Shown: one piece after another, positions 47,511 through 57,663 of the stretch
How positions within the stretch are numbered: the stretch's first letter is position 1
Layout: each line of letters begins with the position of its first letter
From: Chrysopilus asiliformis
Taxonomy: Eukaryota > Arthropoda > Insecta > Diptera > Rhagionidae
Direction: 5' to 3'
Length of the DNA: 64,000 nt
Assembly: GCA_964034945.1 (NCBI GenBank)
Contig: OZ035960.1
Span: 68,220,994-68,284,993, forward strand
Notes under the pieces: generated by a model
Database searches by the model: none
What the model was told of the DNA's origin: nothing
The model's input: the letters and a program-made list of their open reading frames with translations, nothing else
Program-made: the position numbers and the translations under genes

Positions 47511-50500
47511 CTATATGTTTGGTGGGCGGTAAAATCTCATACGCTCCATTTCAGCTAATGCATCATTGTTGCAAGGCTTAGTTCCGGTTAACTTGGAGCA
47601 GTCCAACTCATCAATTTGCAGACCATTGAGGGATTTAACTCTACTAAGTGCTACATATGCCTGACCATCTGCGAAGAGGTTAGAGCCTAAATATACTACA
47701 CCGTGGTCTATAGTGCTACCTTGCATTTTATGCACTGTTGAGGCCCAGGACAATATCAGCGGAAGCATTCTTCTTTCTGCAGTACCGTAGCTGTATTTTG
47801 CTGGGAATTGTACCGATGTTGGTTGTATTAGGTGGATTCCGTCTCTACCAAAATCTACTCTAACTGAGGGGATGTCTGCATCATACAATTGTGCCCTGCG
47901 ATAGTGCGGCCAGACGATTTCCGTTATATTTCCTATTGCACCGTTGACCAATCGTTTAGCGACATCGATGTTAGATCTCAGCATCACTTTGGCTCCCACA
48001 AATATCTCCAACTCCTTTGGCAAGCCTCCAGTTTTGTTAATATCAGCTGATAATAGACTGTTTAAGTCCACATTTCCGATGTTTCGTGTTGTATCTCCCA
48101 GTTTGTCCTGTGCTATAATTTTAAATATTTCGGTATTTTGTTCTCTGTAGTGTTGTAGGACTGCTTTGTTATGGTCATCTACTTGTTGATTTGTTGGGTA
48201 GATGCGCAGGGCCTTCTCTAATGAAAATTCGCCAGTTGCTTCATTGTTTACTTTGCCAAGTAACACCGCTAGATGCTCAGAACGAAGTTGTCCAACTCGT
48301 AGCGAATTAAGAATATCTGCAAATGTGGTGTCTTTGTGTTGCCTCATATTCTGCTTTAATTCAATCAATGTGAATAGCCTCCACAAGTTCGTTGCGGGAG
48401 CTAATCGAGCTGGTTGGTTGAACACTTGATTTCCTCTAACTGGCGGTAATTGCAACAAGTCACCAAAGAGGAGCACGTTGATTCCTCCGAAAAGTTTTTC
48501 GCTATTTTTTACTTGTTTCAGACGTGAGTCTATCATGCATAACATCTCGTAGGGGACCATGGAGATCTCATCTATGAAGAGGAACTCAATGTTTTTCCAT
48601 TGCATGCGCATCGTTTTGAGGAAGTTACCAGTCAGATGTGGCATGTTGACAAGTCTACCATCTTTCTGAACTGGCAACTTTAGCAGACTGTGCAATGTAG
48701 TTCCGCCTACTATTCGCGCTGCTACTCCAGTAAGGGCTCCAACTTTGACCGCTTGCTTTCCATAACATCGGTTGACTTGGTTCTTGAGAACGTTGAACAC
48801 GAATGTCTTGCCGGTACCTGCTCCACCTGTGATGAACAGTCTCTGTCGATGGTAACTTCCGTTGATTTGTTCTTGTATGCTGCGAGTTACATTGATAAAT
48901 ATTTCTCGTTGGCCTAGATTCATCGCTTGTTGTGCGGTCTGGAACTGTTCATCACTCATTGCCTGATCCGGAAGTTCTTCTTCTAATTCCTGTTCCATAT
49001 CAATTGGTAGTACCTGGTCTAGGATCTCAAATGCATGTGCCTGGTTAAATGCATTCTCCAGTTGCCTATCTCGCTCTCTGAATTGCTCCATGAGCTTACT
49101 AATTTCTTTCAGGCGTTCCTCACGTGCAAGAAAGGCTTCTCTTGCTGTGCCGAAGTCTTCTAGGAGCTCATCTTCTAATCGATATGGCATATATTGTACA
49201 AGGAGACTATAGTAGTAGTTCTCAGGATCTGCAGAAGCAACAAAGTGTGGTACTCGTATAACTGCTGGTACATTTCTGATAGTCATTTTTGAATTATCTG
49301 TAAGCTGAATTAATTTCCTTCGTTGGTGTTGTTCAGGTTCGGAAGCATCTTTGTCCTCGTTCTCATATTGTTTATTGTAGTATGGTTCGAAGAGCATTGC
49401 AAACTCAGTCAAGCTCATGTTATGGAAATCATAATCTTCATGTTCCAGTGGACGTTTCTCATATCTCTCGAAGATGTTGCTACAGTATCCAGTAGCTCTA
49501 TTTAACTCATCAAATCTCAGTACTCTGTAACGTGGATCTGGCTTGCGAGTATTGAGAAATACAGTTTTTCTTGAGCTATTACGCATATTGATGTGGCTGA
49601 GTCTATAGGCGCATTCACAAGCTGAGACTTCTCGTTCCTTTAGTATTCGCATACAGATTTTGAAAAGTTTTCTTGAAAGGTCTGACTCTTCCCGCTGTAT
49701 GAGACGAATCGCTTGAGGCTCTGACTTTGACATGTATTTGGCGATGTAGTTAAGTTCAGTAGGCTCTGACTTTGACATGTATTTGGCGATGTAGAATGCT
49801 ATAGCCTCGTTCGATCCACATGGTTGGATATCCATATTACCTTTCCATAGCTTCAAGAGTTGTGGGTTGTAGTTGTTAACCCATCCAGCTTCCTTTCGAC
49901 GTTTCAACAGGCATATTCGTCCTCCACTTCTTATGAAGTCATCTGATGAATGAGCGACGATACGGGTCTCAGAACATTCTTGACGGGGGAAGCTAAATCT
50001 GCAGGTTGATGTCCCAGTCTTGTAACATGTATGTGTATGGTGATGAATCTGCCATTTTTTTACAATCTCCCGTAATTGTGTATCTTCTGGTGGCATCTCA
50101 CACGAACACACTTTGTCAAGTTGTTGGATGCCCTCCACAGTGTCAAAGGATCTGTGATCCTTAATCCATGTTAACATGTGAAGATGTGGACTACCGCGAT
50201 TTTGAAATTCTATTCTCCACCAGTAATCCTCCACTTGTCCTCCGAACACTTCATGATTGTTGTGGATAAACTTAATAAGGGCGTTGACTCTAATCATAAA
50301 ATGGCGGCTTACAACGACCGGATATTGCTCAATTAGGGATTGCGTAGCTTGCACATCAAGTTCAGCGGGGTCATCATGAGGTCTTCCATCAGCTATAAGG
50401 AGAGCTTTTCTCATATCCAGCCAGTTGAGATCGTTACAGCTGAAGGTTACGAAGTAGGTAGGTGGACCCAGACATCTTATTTGTGCTATTAACTCGTTCA

Positions 50501-51011
50501 GAACCGTGCGCCAGTATGCTGATGATCCTCGCAAATTCTTCATATAGAGGTGGACGTCTTCGATCCTTCCTTCTTGCCCTTCAATCTTCTTACCGCATGC
50601 TGCAATTGTGGATTTAGCTCTGTGATATTCAAACATGGATAACGCATAGAATAGATAGTCATTGCGTTCGAATCTTGTATCGCTACCCAATATTCTATAT
50701 TGGAAGTAGTCAAGCGGTGATATATTTACAGATCTGTTTTCCTTCAAGCCATTTCTACCATAGGGGAAAAGGTAGAACCATGCAAACTCTTCAGCTTTCA
50801 ATTCGTGTGCCTCATTCACGATATTATCCTTTGTCTTGCGGATGATTTCGTTGACATTCTCCGATATCTCCAACTCGTCATCCACATCTGGCTGGTTACA
50901 ATCTATGGCAGCCATCACTGATGTTTGTGTTGGTATTGACTCCATTTGTTTTTGAACGGGAGCAGTTGGTGTTGCCTCTTGTTGTGGTATCGCCTCCCTG
51001 TCCAATTCCAA
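47511..51011 (-). CDS. Helitron Rep/helicase, main ORF
   Basis: A 1,166-codon frame. Rep nuclease: CLGPPTYFVTFSCNDLNW and the HUH motif GSPHLHML at about residue 274; catalytic Tyr motif IAFYIAKYMSKSEP at about 401-431, duplicated in this copy. PIF1-type helicase: Walker A GGAGTGKT at about 727, Walker B FLFIDEISM at about 812, LLFGDLLQLPPV, ELKQNMRQ, MLRSNIDVAKRLVNGAIG, WASTVHKMQGST and YVALSRVKSLNGL. It ends at 47511 near the expected C-terminus; no endonuclease domain, so it is the canonical Helitron type, unlike the gene at 24455-35640. The upstream ORF 51182-52933 belongs to the same gene; a frameshift near 51020 separates them. Confidence 0.9.
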   Translation of the reverse strand: MELDREAIPQQEATPTAPVQKQMESIPTQTSVMAAIDCNQPDVDDELEISENVNEIIRKTKDNIVNEAHELKAEEFAWFYLFPYGRNGLKENRSVNISPLDYFQYRILGSDTRFERNDYLFYALSMFEYHRAKSTIAACGKKIEGQEGRIEDVHLYMKNLRGSSAYWRTVLNELIAQIRCLGPPTYFVTFSCNDLNWLDMRKALLIADGRPHDDPAELDVQATQSLIEQYPVVVSRHFMIRVNALIKFIHNNHEVFGGQVEDYWWRIEFQNRGSPHLHMLTWIKDHRSFDTVEGIQQLDKVCSCEMPPEDTQLREIVKKWQIHHHTHTCYKTGTSTCRFSFPRQECSETRIVAHSSDDFIRSGGRICLLKRRKEAGWVNNYNPQLLKLWKGNMDIQPCGSNEAIAFYIAKYMSKSEPTELNYIAKYMSKSEPQAIRLIQREESDLSRKLFKICMRILKEREVSACECAYRLSHINMRNSSRKTVFLNTRKPDPRYRVLRFDELNRATGYCSNIFERYEKRPLEHEDYDFHNMSLTEFAMLFEPYYNKQYENEDKDASEPEQHQRRKLIQLTDNSKMTIRNVPAVIRVPHFVASADPENYYYSLLVQYMPYRLEDELLEDFGTAREAFLAREERLKEISKLMEQFRERDRQLENAFNQAHAFEILDQVLPIDMEQELEEELPDQAMSDEQFQTAQQAMNLGQREIFINVTRSIQEQINGSYHRQRLFITGGAGTGKTFVFNVLKNQVNRCYGKQAVKVGALTGVAARIVGGTTLHSLLKLPVQKDGRLVNMPHLTGNFLKTMRMQWKNIEFLFIDEISMVPYEMLCMIDSRLKQVKNSEKLFGGINVLLFGDLLQLPPVRGNQVFNQPARLAPATNLWRLFTLIELKQNMRQHKDTTFADILNSLRVGQLRSEHLAVLLGKVNNEATGEFSLEKALRIYPTNQQVDDHNKAVLQHYREQNTEIFKIIAQDKLGDTTRNIGNVDLNSLLSADINKTGGLPKELEIFVGAKVMLRSNIDVAKRLVNGAIGNITEIVWPHYRRAQLYDADIPSVRVDFGRDGIHLIQPTSVQFPAKYSYGTAERRMLPLILSWASTVHKMQGSTIDHGVVYLGSNLFADGQAYVALSRVKSLNGLQIDELDCSKLTGTKPCNNDALAEMERMRFYRPPNI
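49717..49806 (-). repeat. 45-bp in-frame duplication of the Rep Tyr motif
   Basis: GGCTCTGACTTTGACATGTA starts at 49717 and again at 49762. The protein reads YIAKYMSKSEP twice, separated by TELN, so the pair of catalytic tyrosines (Y-x3-Y) is present two times. The two copies are identical over at least 33 bp, so the duplication is recent. Confidence 0.92.
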
Positions 51012-52933
51012 GTGTTGTGAACATTGCGTGAACGCGTAGCTCGCTTACAAACTCTATGAAGCTCTTCGATGTTGTCGGATTCTATGATACATGCCTTTCC
51101 ATTTGCTGCACTGGCGCCTTTTGGTCCGCATGAATGTGAATCGGTGAAGTAGTATTTGTTATCGTAATACAGTACTCCAAATTACTTTGATTCTGCTATT
51201 AGTATTCCTGCATTATGATTGGCAAATAGGACCCGCAAAGCTTCTCGTAGTGTGGTGCCAATGGTATGATTCTCAGAATCTTGAAGACTTCCATAGAGTG
51301 CTGGGTCTTCATTATAATCCATGGTGAATGTGTTGTGGAACATACTGAAGTCTCTCTTGATGACATCGAAGTTACGTACGGCAAAGTATCCACTATGAGG
51401 AATAGGATAGGCATTAGGATTGTTGTTTGAGGCTGATTGTATGGCAGCGTACATTTCATCACCCTGGATCATGTTCCTATCCAAGATATCCCGGTTCCAT
51501 AATCGTGGCGGAAGTATGATTGATCGTACGATGTTTGATAATGCAATGACACAGCACTGCGCTCCAGCCCATCCCGATGTGAAGAAACTGTGTTGTGCTT
51601 GGTGCCATGAAGTGCGTATAATTCTGGACATATCTCCAATTGACTTGTATGCGCTTTCTTGCTGTAGCGTATTGATTGCTTCATCTTCTGGTGGTGTATC
51701 AACAACTCGTATCAAATCTTGCTCATTAATTTGTACGTCTTGGTCGACAATGACATCTCGGTATAATGGGTTGTTAGCAATTAGCCACCGTAGCGCATAC
51801 AGCAGTTTTGGCCTGCATATTGAGAACTCTCTTGTGATGTTTAGGTTCTCAAGATATTCGGTTATAACAACGATCCCAGAATTCTGTGTTGATCTTGGTA
51901 ACATATTTGGTAGCTTCTCACTAACTTCGAAGATGTCCTGGGCAAATAGTACTGCTTGTCCACGGAAACCATATTGTCCAAATCGTCCGTGATACTTCAC
52001 TACTTTGACAAATGGTGTTATTCTTGCCAATAATCGCTGTTCGGCTTGTGATAATACTTGAATTACTTCAGGTATATCTCCTGGTTGCATGTTGTTCCAA
52101 TATGCTTTTGACGGATGTGTAGTTTTCTTGCTGGTTAGGTGAGTCTTGCAGCGGTGGCACACGAGCAAACTTTGTTTGAGTGACAACTCAGGTGGCAAGT
52201 ATATCATGGCAGTGACACTCGGTCTACATGTAGCGACTTGATTGGGATAGCATCGCTTGGTGCAAACTTCACAAAAGCGATCGCAGAATGTATAGATGGC
52301 TGTTTGAAATGCCACAATTCCGGCATTCAATTGTTGATGTCGTAAGCGAGCTTGTTCCTGTCGTGCTGCATGTTGCTCTGGTGTTTCTTTGGCTCTAGCT
52401 TGTGATGTATGCTGTCTGTCGGCTTGTAGTCGTGCTGCATTTTGCTCTGGTGTTTCTTTGGCTCTAGCTTGTGATGTGTGCTGTCTGACGGCTTGTAGTC
52501 GTGCTGCATTTTGCTCTGGTGTTTCTTTGGCTCTAGCTTGTGATGTATGCTGTCTGTCGGCTTGTAGTCGTGCTGCATTTTGCTCTGGTGTTTCTTTGGC
52601 TCTAGCTTGTGATGTATGCTGTCTGTCGGCTTGTAGTCGTGCTACATTTTGCTCTGGTGTTTCTTTGGCTCTAGCTTGTGATGTATGTTGTCTGTCGGCT
52701 TGTAGTCGTGCTGCATGTTGCTCTGGTGTTTCTGAGGCTCTAACATCAAATTTATGTTTGCTGTTTTGTTCAACGCGAGTTTGTCGGTGCTGCCTTGATT
52801 CTCGCCGCTGTTTGTCTTGGCGTGAACCCTTAGCATCTTCATCTTCGGCTGCCCGCTTTTCCTGAAATTTACGACGAGCCTTCTCCAACCGTCGTTTTCT
52901 TTGCGTTACAGTTTCTCCCTTTGCACTTTGCAT
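51012..52933 (-). pseudogene. Helitron N-terminal ORF with peptide repeats
   Basis: Frame of 583 codons from ATG 52933 to TAA 51182, then open for about 55 more codons in the same frame (YYDNKYYFTDSHSCGPKGAS to about 51015). Residues 1-65 are basic. Six repeats of 69 bp (52377-52790) read AKETPEQNAARLQADRQHTS. Then Cys motifs CDRFCEVCTKRC and CHRCK, the segment PFVKVVKYHGRFGQYGFRGQ and, at the end, the FTDSHS region, which resembles a papain-like or tegument-type protease fold seen before Rep in some Helitrons (inference). Lesions: the TAA at 51182 and a frameshift near 51020. Apart from these two, the coding region of the element is intact. Confidence 0.8.
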
Positions 52934-53265
52934 TATTTAAATTTATTACTAAATTACTAAATAACTTTCTCACTCAATTGAGGGGAAAAGAACAATTAGT
53001 TGTGTTTAGTGAGAGCCACGAAGAGAAAACCTAACGAGGTTGTTTTAGTGAGAGCCACGACGAGAAAACCTGATGATGTTTTAATGGGATTACAAACGCA
53101 CTCAGATGGCAGAACTTTTGTGTTAGTCATAATGACTGTGTGTGTTAATGACTGTGTGTGTTAATGACTATGTGTTAATGACTGTGCGTTAATGACTGTT
53201 AATGAATGTGTGACTGTGTGTGATAAAGCAAAGTCACAATATTCTTTTGGTTTTAGGATACAGGG
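52934..53265. repeat. Upstream region of Rep/Hel with minisatellite
   Basis: TTTAGTGAGAGCCACGA occurs twice (53006, 53045). 53118-53222 is an irregular repeat of GTGTGTTAATGACT. These lie directly upstream of the Rep/Hel start and may contain its promoter and 5' end. No clear Helitron 5' TC end was fixed. Confidence 0.5.
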
Positions 53266-54284
53266 TATAAAAAAATTTTAATGACAGATTCGGATTCAGC
53301 GACCCCAAAAACCCCAGAATAGATTTTTTCCGGAAAATTTAGAGAAAAGGATAATCACGTTATCCTTACAGGACCTTCCGTTATCCTTACAGACTTTTTA
53401 ATGACAGATTCGGATTCAGTGACCTCAAAAACCCCCAGAATAGATTTTTTTCCGGAAAATTTCGAGAAAAGGATAATCACGTTATCCTTACAGGATCTTC
53501 CGTTATCCTTACAGACTTTTTGATGACAGATTCGGATTCAGCGACCCCAAAAACCCCAGAATAGATTTTTTTCCGGAAAATTTGGAGAAAAGGATAATCA
53601 CGTTATCCTTACAGGACCTTCCGTTATCCTTACAGACTTTCTAATGACAGATTCGGATTCAGTGACCTCAAAAACCCCAGAATAGATTTTTTTCCGGAAA
53701 ATTTGGAGAAAAGGATAATCACGTTATCCTTACAGGACCTTCCGTTATCCTTACAGACTTTTTGATGACAGATTCGGATTCAGCGACCCCAAAAACCCCA
53801 GAATAGATTTTTTTCCGGAAAATTTGGAGAAAAGGATAATCACGTTATCCTTACAGGACCTTCCGTTATCCTTACAGACTTTTTAATGGCAGATTCGGAT
53901 TTAGCGACCTCAAAAACCCCCAGAATAGATTTTTTTCCGGAAAATTTGGAGAAAAGGATAATCACGTTATCCTTACAGGACCTTCCGTTATCCTTACAGA
54001 CTTTTTAATGACAGATTCGGATTCAGTGACCCCAAAAACCCCCAGAATAGATTTTTTTCCGGAAAATTTGGAGAAAAGGATAATCACGTTATCCTTACAG
54101 GACCTTCCGTTATCCTTACAAGGACGAAGTAGTGAAAATATTGTATTGTCATCGGACTTATATAAGTGTCCAAAATTTCAAGTCAATCGGACAAGTGGAA
54201 GTGGGTCAAAATTGGGTTGCAATATTTGATCTGACAGACAGACAGACAAACAGATACGAAGGCAAGCTAAATAAAAGCTTTTAA

Positions 54285-54403
54285 CCCATTTCTTGCCACC
54301 ATTTATATTCCATAATAGCAACTTTGACTCCTATGTGGTAACAAAAAGGCTCAAAGTTGCTCAAAGTTACTGGTGCGAAAACGCACCAATGGCAAGAAAT
54401 GGG
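54285..54403. mobile_element. piggyBac-type MITE, 119 bp
   Basis: TIRs CCCATTTCTTGCCA / TGGCAAGAAATGGG are perfect and are flanked by TTAA (54281-54284, 54404-54407), the piggyBac target. Its left TTAA begins exactly at the Pal-B end (AAAAGCTTTTAA). No ORF. Confidence 0.85.
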
Positions 54404-54492
54404 TTAAAAAAGGGAGAAATTATTTTTCATTAAATGATACTAAAGATTAAGTTTTTGCTCCAATTCAGGAAATTCCTCTAACAATATGTAAA

Positions 54493-54880
54493 AAACATAA
54501 CAAAAGCTATAATTGCCAATCTGGCAATTATTGAAAACCCATATGGTGATTTAAGTGAATGGCGAACAGTTTTATCAAAATTCCACTATGAAGTCAAACT
54601 TTCCAATAAGATTTTTTAAAATTTGTTCCAATCGGATTTTGATGTATGGGAGTTTTATGTAGAATAATATCCTGAATAACTTTTGTTGTTGTACTTTTTT
54701 GATAAGATGCACTGTTTTTGAGATATTCGCAAAAATCGTTTTCGTTCGTATGGGGGGTACCCCCCCTAATGGTCCATTTTTGCCCATTAACGAACTTAGC
54801 CTCGCATTTTACGAAAAACGAATCTGCGCAAAAGTCTCTAGCTCAATCCGTGCGCCTGCAATCCGCGCCACAGACAGACG

Positions 54881-54931
<51 letters not shown>

Positions 54932-55070
54932 GGACGGACATGGAAAATTCAATTTTTTTTATCATTCTAAACACACTGGTGTAATTCATTTTTGTGTGTG
55001 ATGACGGGATCTTCGCGTTACAAACGGTAAAGCAAAGTTAATATACCCTTTGGTTTCACCATACGGGTAT
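54493..55070 (+). mobile_element. Family F element, complete copy
   Basis: As 46212-46786: AACAAAAGCTATAATTGCCA, left TIR AACCCATATGGTGA, GGGGGGTACCCCCCC, GACA/GACG array (54871-54940), CTAAACACACTGGTGTAATT, right TIR TTTCACCATACGGGTAT. Confidence 0.72.
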
Positions 55071-55537
55071 AAAAACAAAAAAATCAGTAATTTTAAGAAA
55101 TTTGATTCAATTGTAATTTTCCGCCCTATACGGCACGTTACTATTTAAAAAATAAATTTTAAACATAAGACCAGTAATTTTAAGTACAACCATACATCAA
55201 CAGACAGAGAAAATTAATTTTTTTTAAAGAAAATACGAAAGATAAACATGTACGCCTAAAGGTAAAAGTTTTAAAAACATAAAAAAAAAATTAATAAACA
55301 ATTTTACTTGTAATTGACGTAAGAATTAAAAAAAAATAATAATAAATAATACTGAGAATAATTCTCTAAATTTTTTCAAAGATAACTGTAATTGAAAAAA
55401 AATATATATATTAAACAACAATGGGAAATCATGGAAAAATTAAAAGACAATTGAAAATAATTCCCGGGCTGAGTGAGGAACATGGCAAGAAGAGATTTTT
55501 TTTTAAACTTAAATATAACACAAAACCTAAAACTACA
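55071..55537. other. AT-rich stretch, nothing recognised
   Basis: Many A and T runs, no ORF or repeat identified. Confidence 0.5.
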
Positions 55538-55694
55538 TTAACCCTAATCCGGTGTCAGGGGTTCAAAGTCACCCCAGCCCAACTTTGAAACGGCATATTT
55601 TTTTTCTATCAACTTTTGCGAGCTGGGATTTTTAGCTACTACTACAAATCTTGTTTTCTATATAATTTGATGTGTTTGACGATCTGGGATTTCG

Positions 55695-56403
55695 TTGAAT
55701 ATTTTTTCTGTATTTTTTTTCAAAACTACAAATTCAGTGCCTGGGGTTCAAAGTCACCCCAATGCATATAATTATAACAAAAACAAAGGTGGCGTGGACC
55801 TATTTGATCAAATGGTTAGTACATATACTTGCTCTCGGAAGCCTAGACGTTGGCCCATGGTTGTAATTTATAATTTGCTCGACGTTGCTGCCCTCGCACC
55901 TGTCATTTCTTATCGCCATTTCCACGATCCTACCTCTAATAAAAGAAGATTTCGGCAATCACAACTTATTGAACTTTCTCGTCAATTGTGTGCAAAGGAA
56001 ATTGATTTTCGAAAGAACACAGGTGTAAATTTATCAAAATCAGTAAAAGAAGCATTTCATGCGTTGGATCATGCAATTCCTGTTGAATATCCCAGAATGA
56101 ATGAGCGTCTACCACGGAAACAGGTAATTAATATAATATATAAATATAAATATGGTATTTAGGAACAGCGTTCTATATGACTTTTCCTCTTCTTTTGAGC
56201 AGGCTAGATGTCACTTGTGCCCACGGAAGGATGATAAAAAGTCGAAGACAGTGTGCGATAGGTGCCAGAAGAACGTATGTCATCAGCATTATCAGATCCA
56301 TTGTGTGAAATTCTTAAATGAGATATCTGCTACCTGTTCAACACAAGGAACATCCACCTCTTCTCATAGTTCTACCTCTAATGTGTCATCTTCAGTGAAC
56401 TAA
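55695..56403 (+). pseudogene. piggyBac transposase C-terminal part, left arm
   Basis: Reads NKGGVDLFDQMVSTYTCSRK, RRWPMVVIYNLLDVAALAP and FRQSQLIELSRQLC, followed by a short intron-like or shifted region (56118-56160, with GTAATTAATATAATATA and TTTGAGCAG) and the Cys-rich end CHLCPRKDDKKSKTVCDRCQ, NVCHQHYQIHC. This is the last third of a DDE_Tnp_1_7 piggyBac transposase, including the final catalytic Asp region (VDLFDQ) and the RING/PHD-like zinc finger. A GT...AG pair (about 56126 to 56202) suggests a natural intron. The first two Asp are missing, so no activity. Confidence 0.85.
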
Positions 56404-56552
56404 ACTCATTGTAATTTGTTACGAATGTAATAAATAATCTCATCTGGTAGAATATATTAACATACTTGTGTATTCTTTGTATGTCATATTATATTGGGGT
56501 GAGATGGCACCCCTGCCACTGTACTTGTAATTCAGAGGTGCCACCGGATTAG

Positions 56553-57272
56553 GTAGCAGATATCTCATTTAAGAATTTCACACAATGGATCTGATAATGC
56601 TGATGACATACGTTCTTCTGGCACCTATCGCACACTGTCTTAGACTTTTTATCATCCTTCCGTGGGCATAAGTGACATCTAGCCTGCTCAAAAGAAGAGG
56701 AAAAGTCATATAGAACGCTGTTCCTAAATACCATATTTATATTTATATATTATATTAATTACCTGTTTCCGTGGTAGACGCTCATTCATTCTGGGATATT
56801 CAACAGGAATTGCATGATCCAACGCATGAAATGCTTATTTTACTGATTTTGATAAATTTACACCTGTGTTCTTTCGAAAATCAATTTCCTTTGCACACAA
56901 TTGACGAGAAAGTTCAATAAGTTGTGATTGCCGAAATCTTCTTTTATTAGAGGTAGGATCGTGGAAATGGCGATAAGAAATGACAGGTGCGAGGGCAGCA
57001 ACGTCGAGCAAATTATAAATTACAACCATGGGCCAACGTCTAGGCTTCCGAGAGCAAGTATATGTACTAACCATTTGATCAAATAGGTCCCCGCCACCTT
57101 TGTTTTTGTTATAATTATATGCATTGGGGTGACTTTGAACCCCAGGCACTGAATTTGTAGAGTTTTGAAAAAAAATCCAGAAAAAATATTTAACGAAATC
57201 CCAGATCGTCAAACACATCAAATTATATAGAAAACAAGATTTGTAGTAGTAGCTAAAAATCCCAGCTCGCAA
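56553..57272 (-). pseudogene. piggyBac transposase C-terminal part, right arm
   Basis: Reverse copy of 55695-56330. It differs by a few bases: KGGGDLFDQ instead of KGGVDLFDQ, and AAATAAGCA instead of AAAGAAGCA, which puts a stop at 56837-56835. The zinc-finger end (56734-56553) is complete up to the junction with the left arm. Confidence 0.85.
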
Positions 57273-57496
57273 AAGTTGATAGAAAAAAAAATATGCCGTT
57301 TCAAAGTTGGGCTGGGGTGACTTTGAACCCCTGACACCGGATTAGGGTTAAGAAAAATTAAAATTTTTGTTTTTTTTTTTTTGTTTTAAATGAATACTAA
57401 TAGCTTAAACATCAATAATTTGTATAGAGAGTATTTTTAACCCCCATAGAAAAAAATATGTACTATATGTATAATATGAAAAAAATATGTATAATA

Positions 57497-57663
57497 TGAG
57501 AATTGTATTTTACGATTGGTAACCATAACATTGTGAAGCAAGTTAAGAAAAATAATTGAGTGTAAGAAATTAAATTGTATAAAATAAAAGTAACAAAAAA
57601 GAACACAACATTATTTTACATTAAACAACGTTACTTAATAAAAGGTGAGAAAAAAATAATATA
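57497..57663 (+). repeat. Gypsy LTR end fragment
   Basis: GAGAATTGTATTTTACGATT to AATAATATAACATT is nearly the same as 20040-20229. Only the right part of the LTR remains; the rest and any internal sequence are absent. Confidence 0.8.

Larger units (their letters stand above)
46871..54280 (+). mobile_element. Pal-B sequence bracketing a Rep/Hel gene pair
   Basis: Left part 46871-47330: Pal-B head palindrome, first unit and a diverged tail (CTTACAATGACGAAGTTGGG). Right part 53266-54280: about eight tandem units, tail and the end AAATAAAAGCTTTT, same orientation. Between them lies 5.9 kb with two minus-strand Rep/Hel ORFs. Either a Helitron inserted into a Pal-B element, or this is a long form of Pal-B that carries genes. 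No Helitron termini were recognised at about 47340 or 53260. Confidence 0.55.
55542..57347. mobile_element. piggyBac element fused as inverted duplication
   Basis: TTAA at 55538-55541 and 57348-57351; both ends read CCCTAATCCGGTGTCAGGGG inward. Left half (55542-56552) is a piggyBac with 5' end, deletion, C-terminal transposase part and 3' end (CCACCGGATTAGG at 56541-56553). Right half is a reverse copy of the left, from GAGATATCTGCTACC back to the 5' end. The dimer has TTAA on both sides and thus may move as a unit. Confidence 0.88.

Noticed and set aside
52389..52865. Plus-strand Cys-rich ORF of 158 codons (ALACDVCCLSACSRAAFCSG repeats)
   Set aside because: Antisense of the 69-bp peptide repeats of the Helitron N-terminus.
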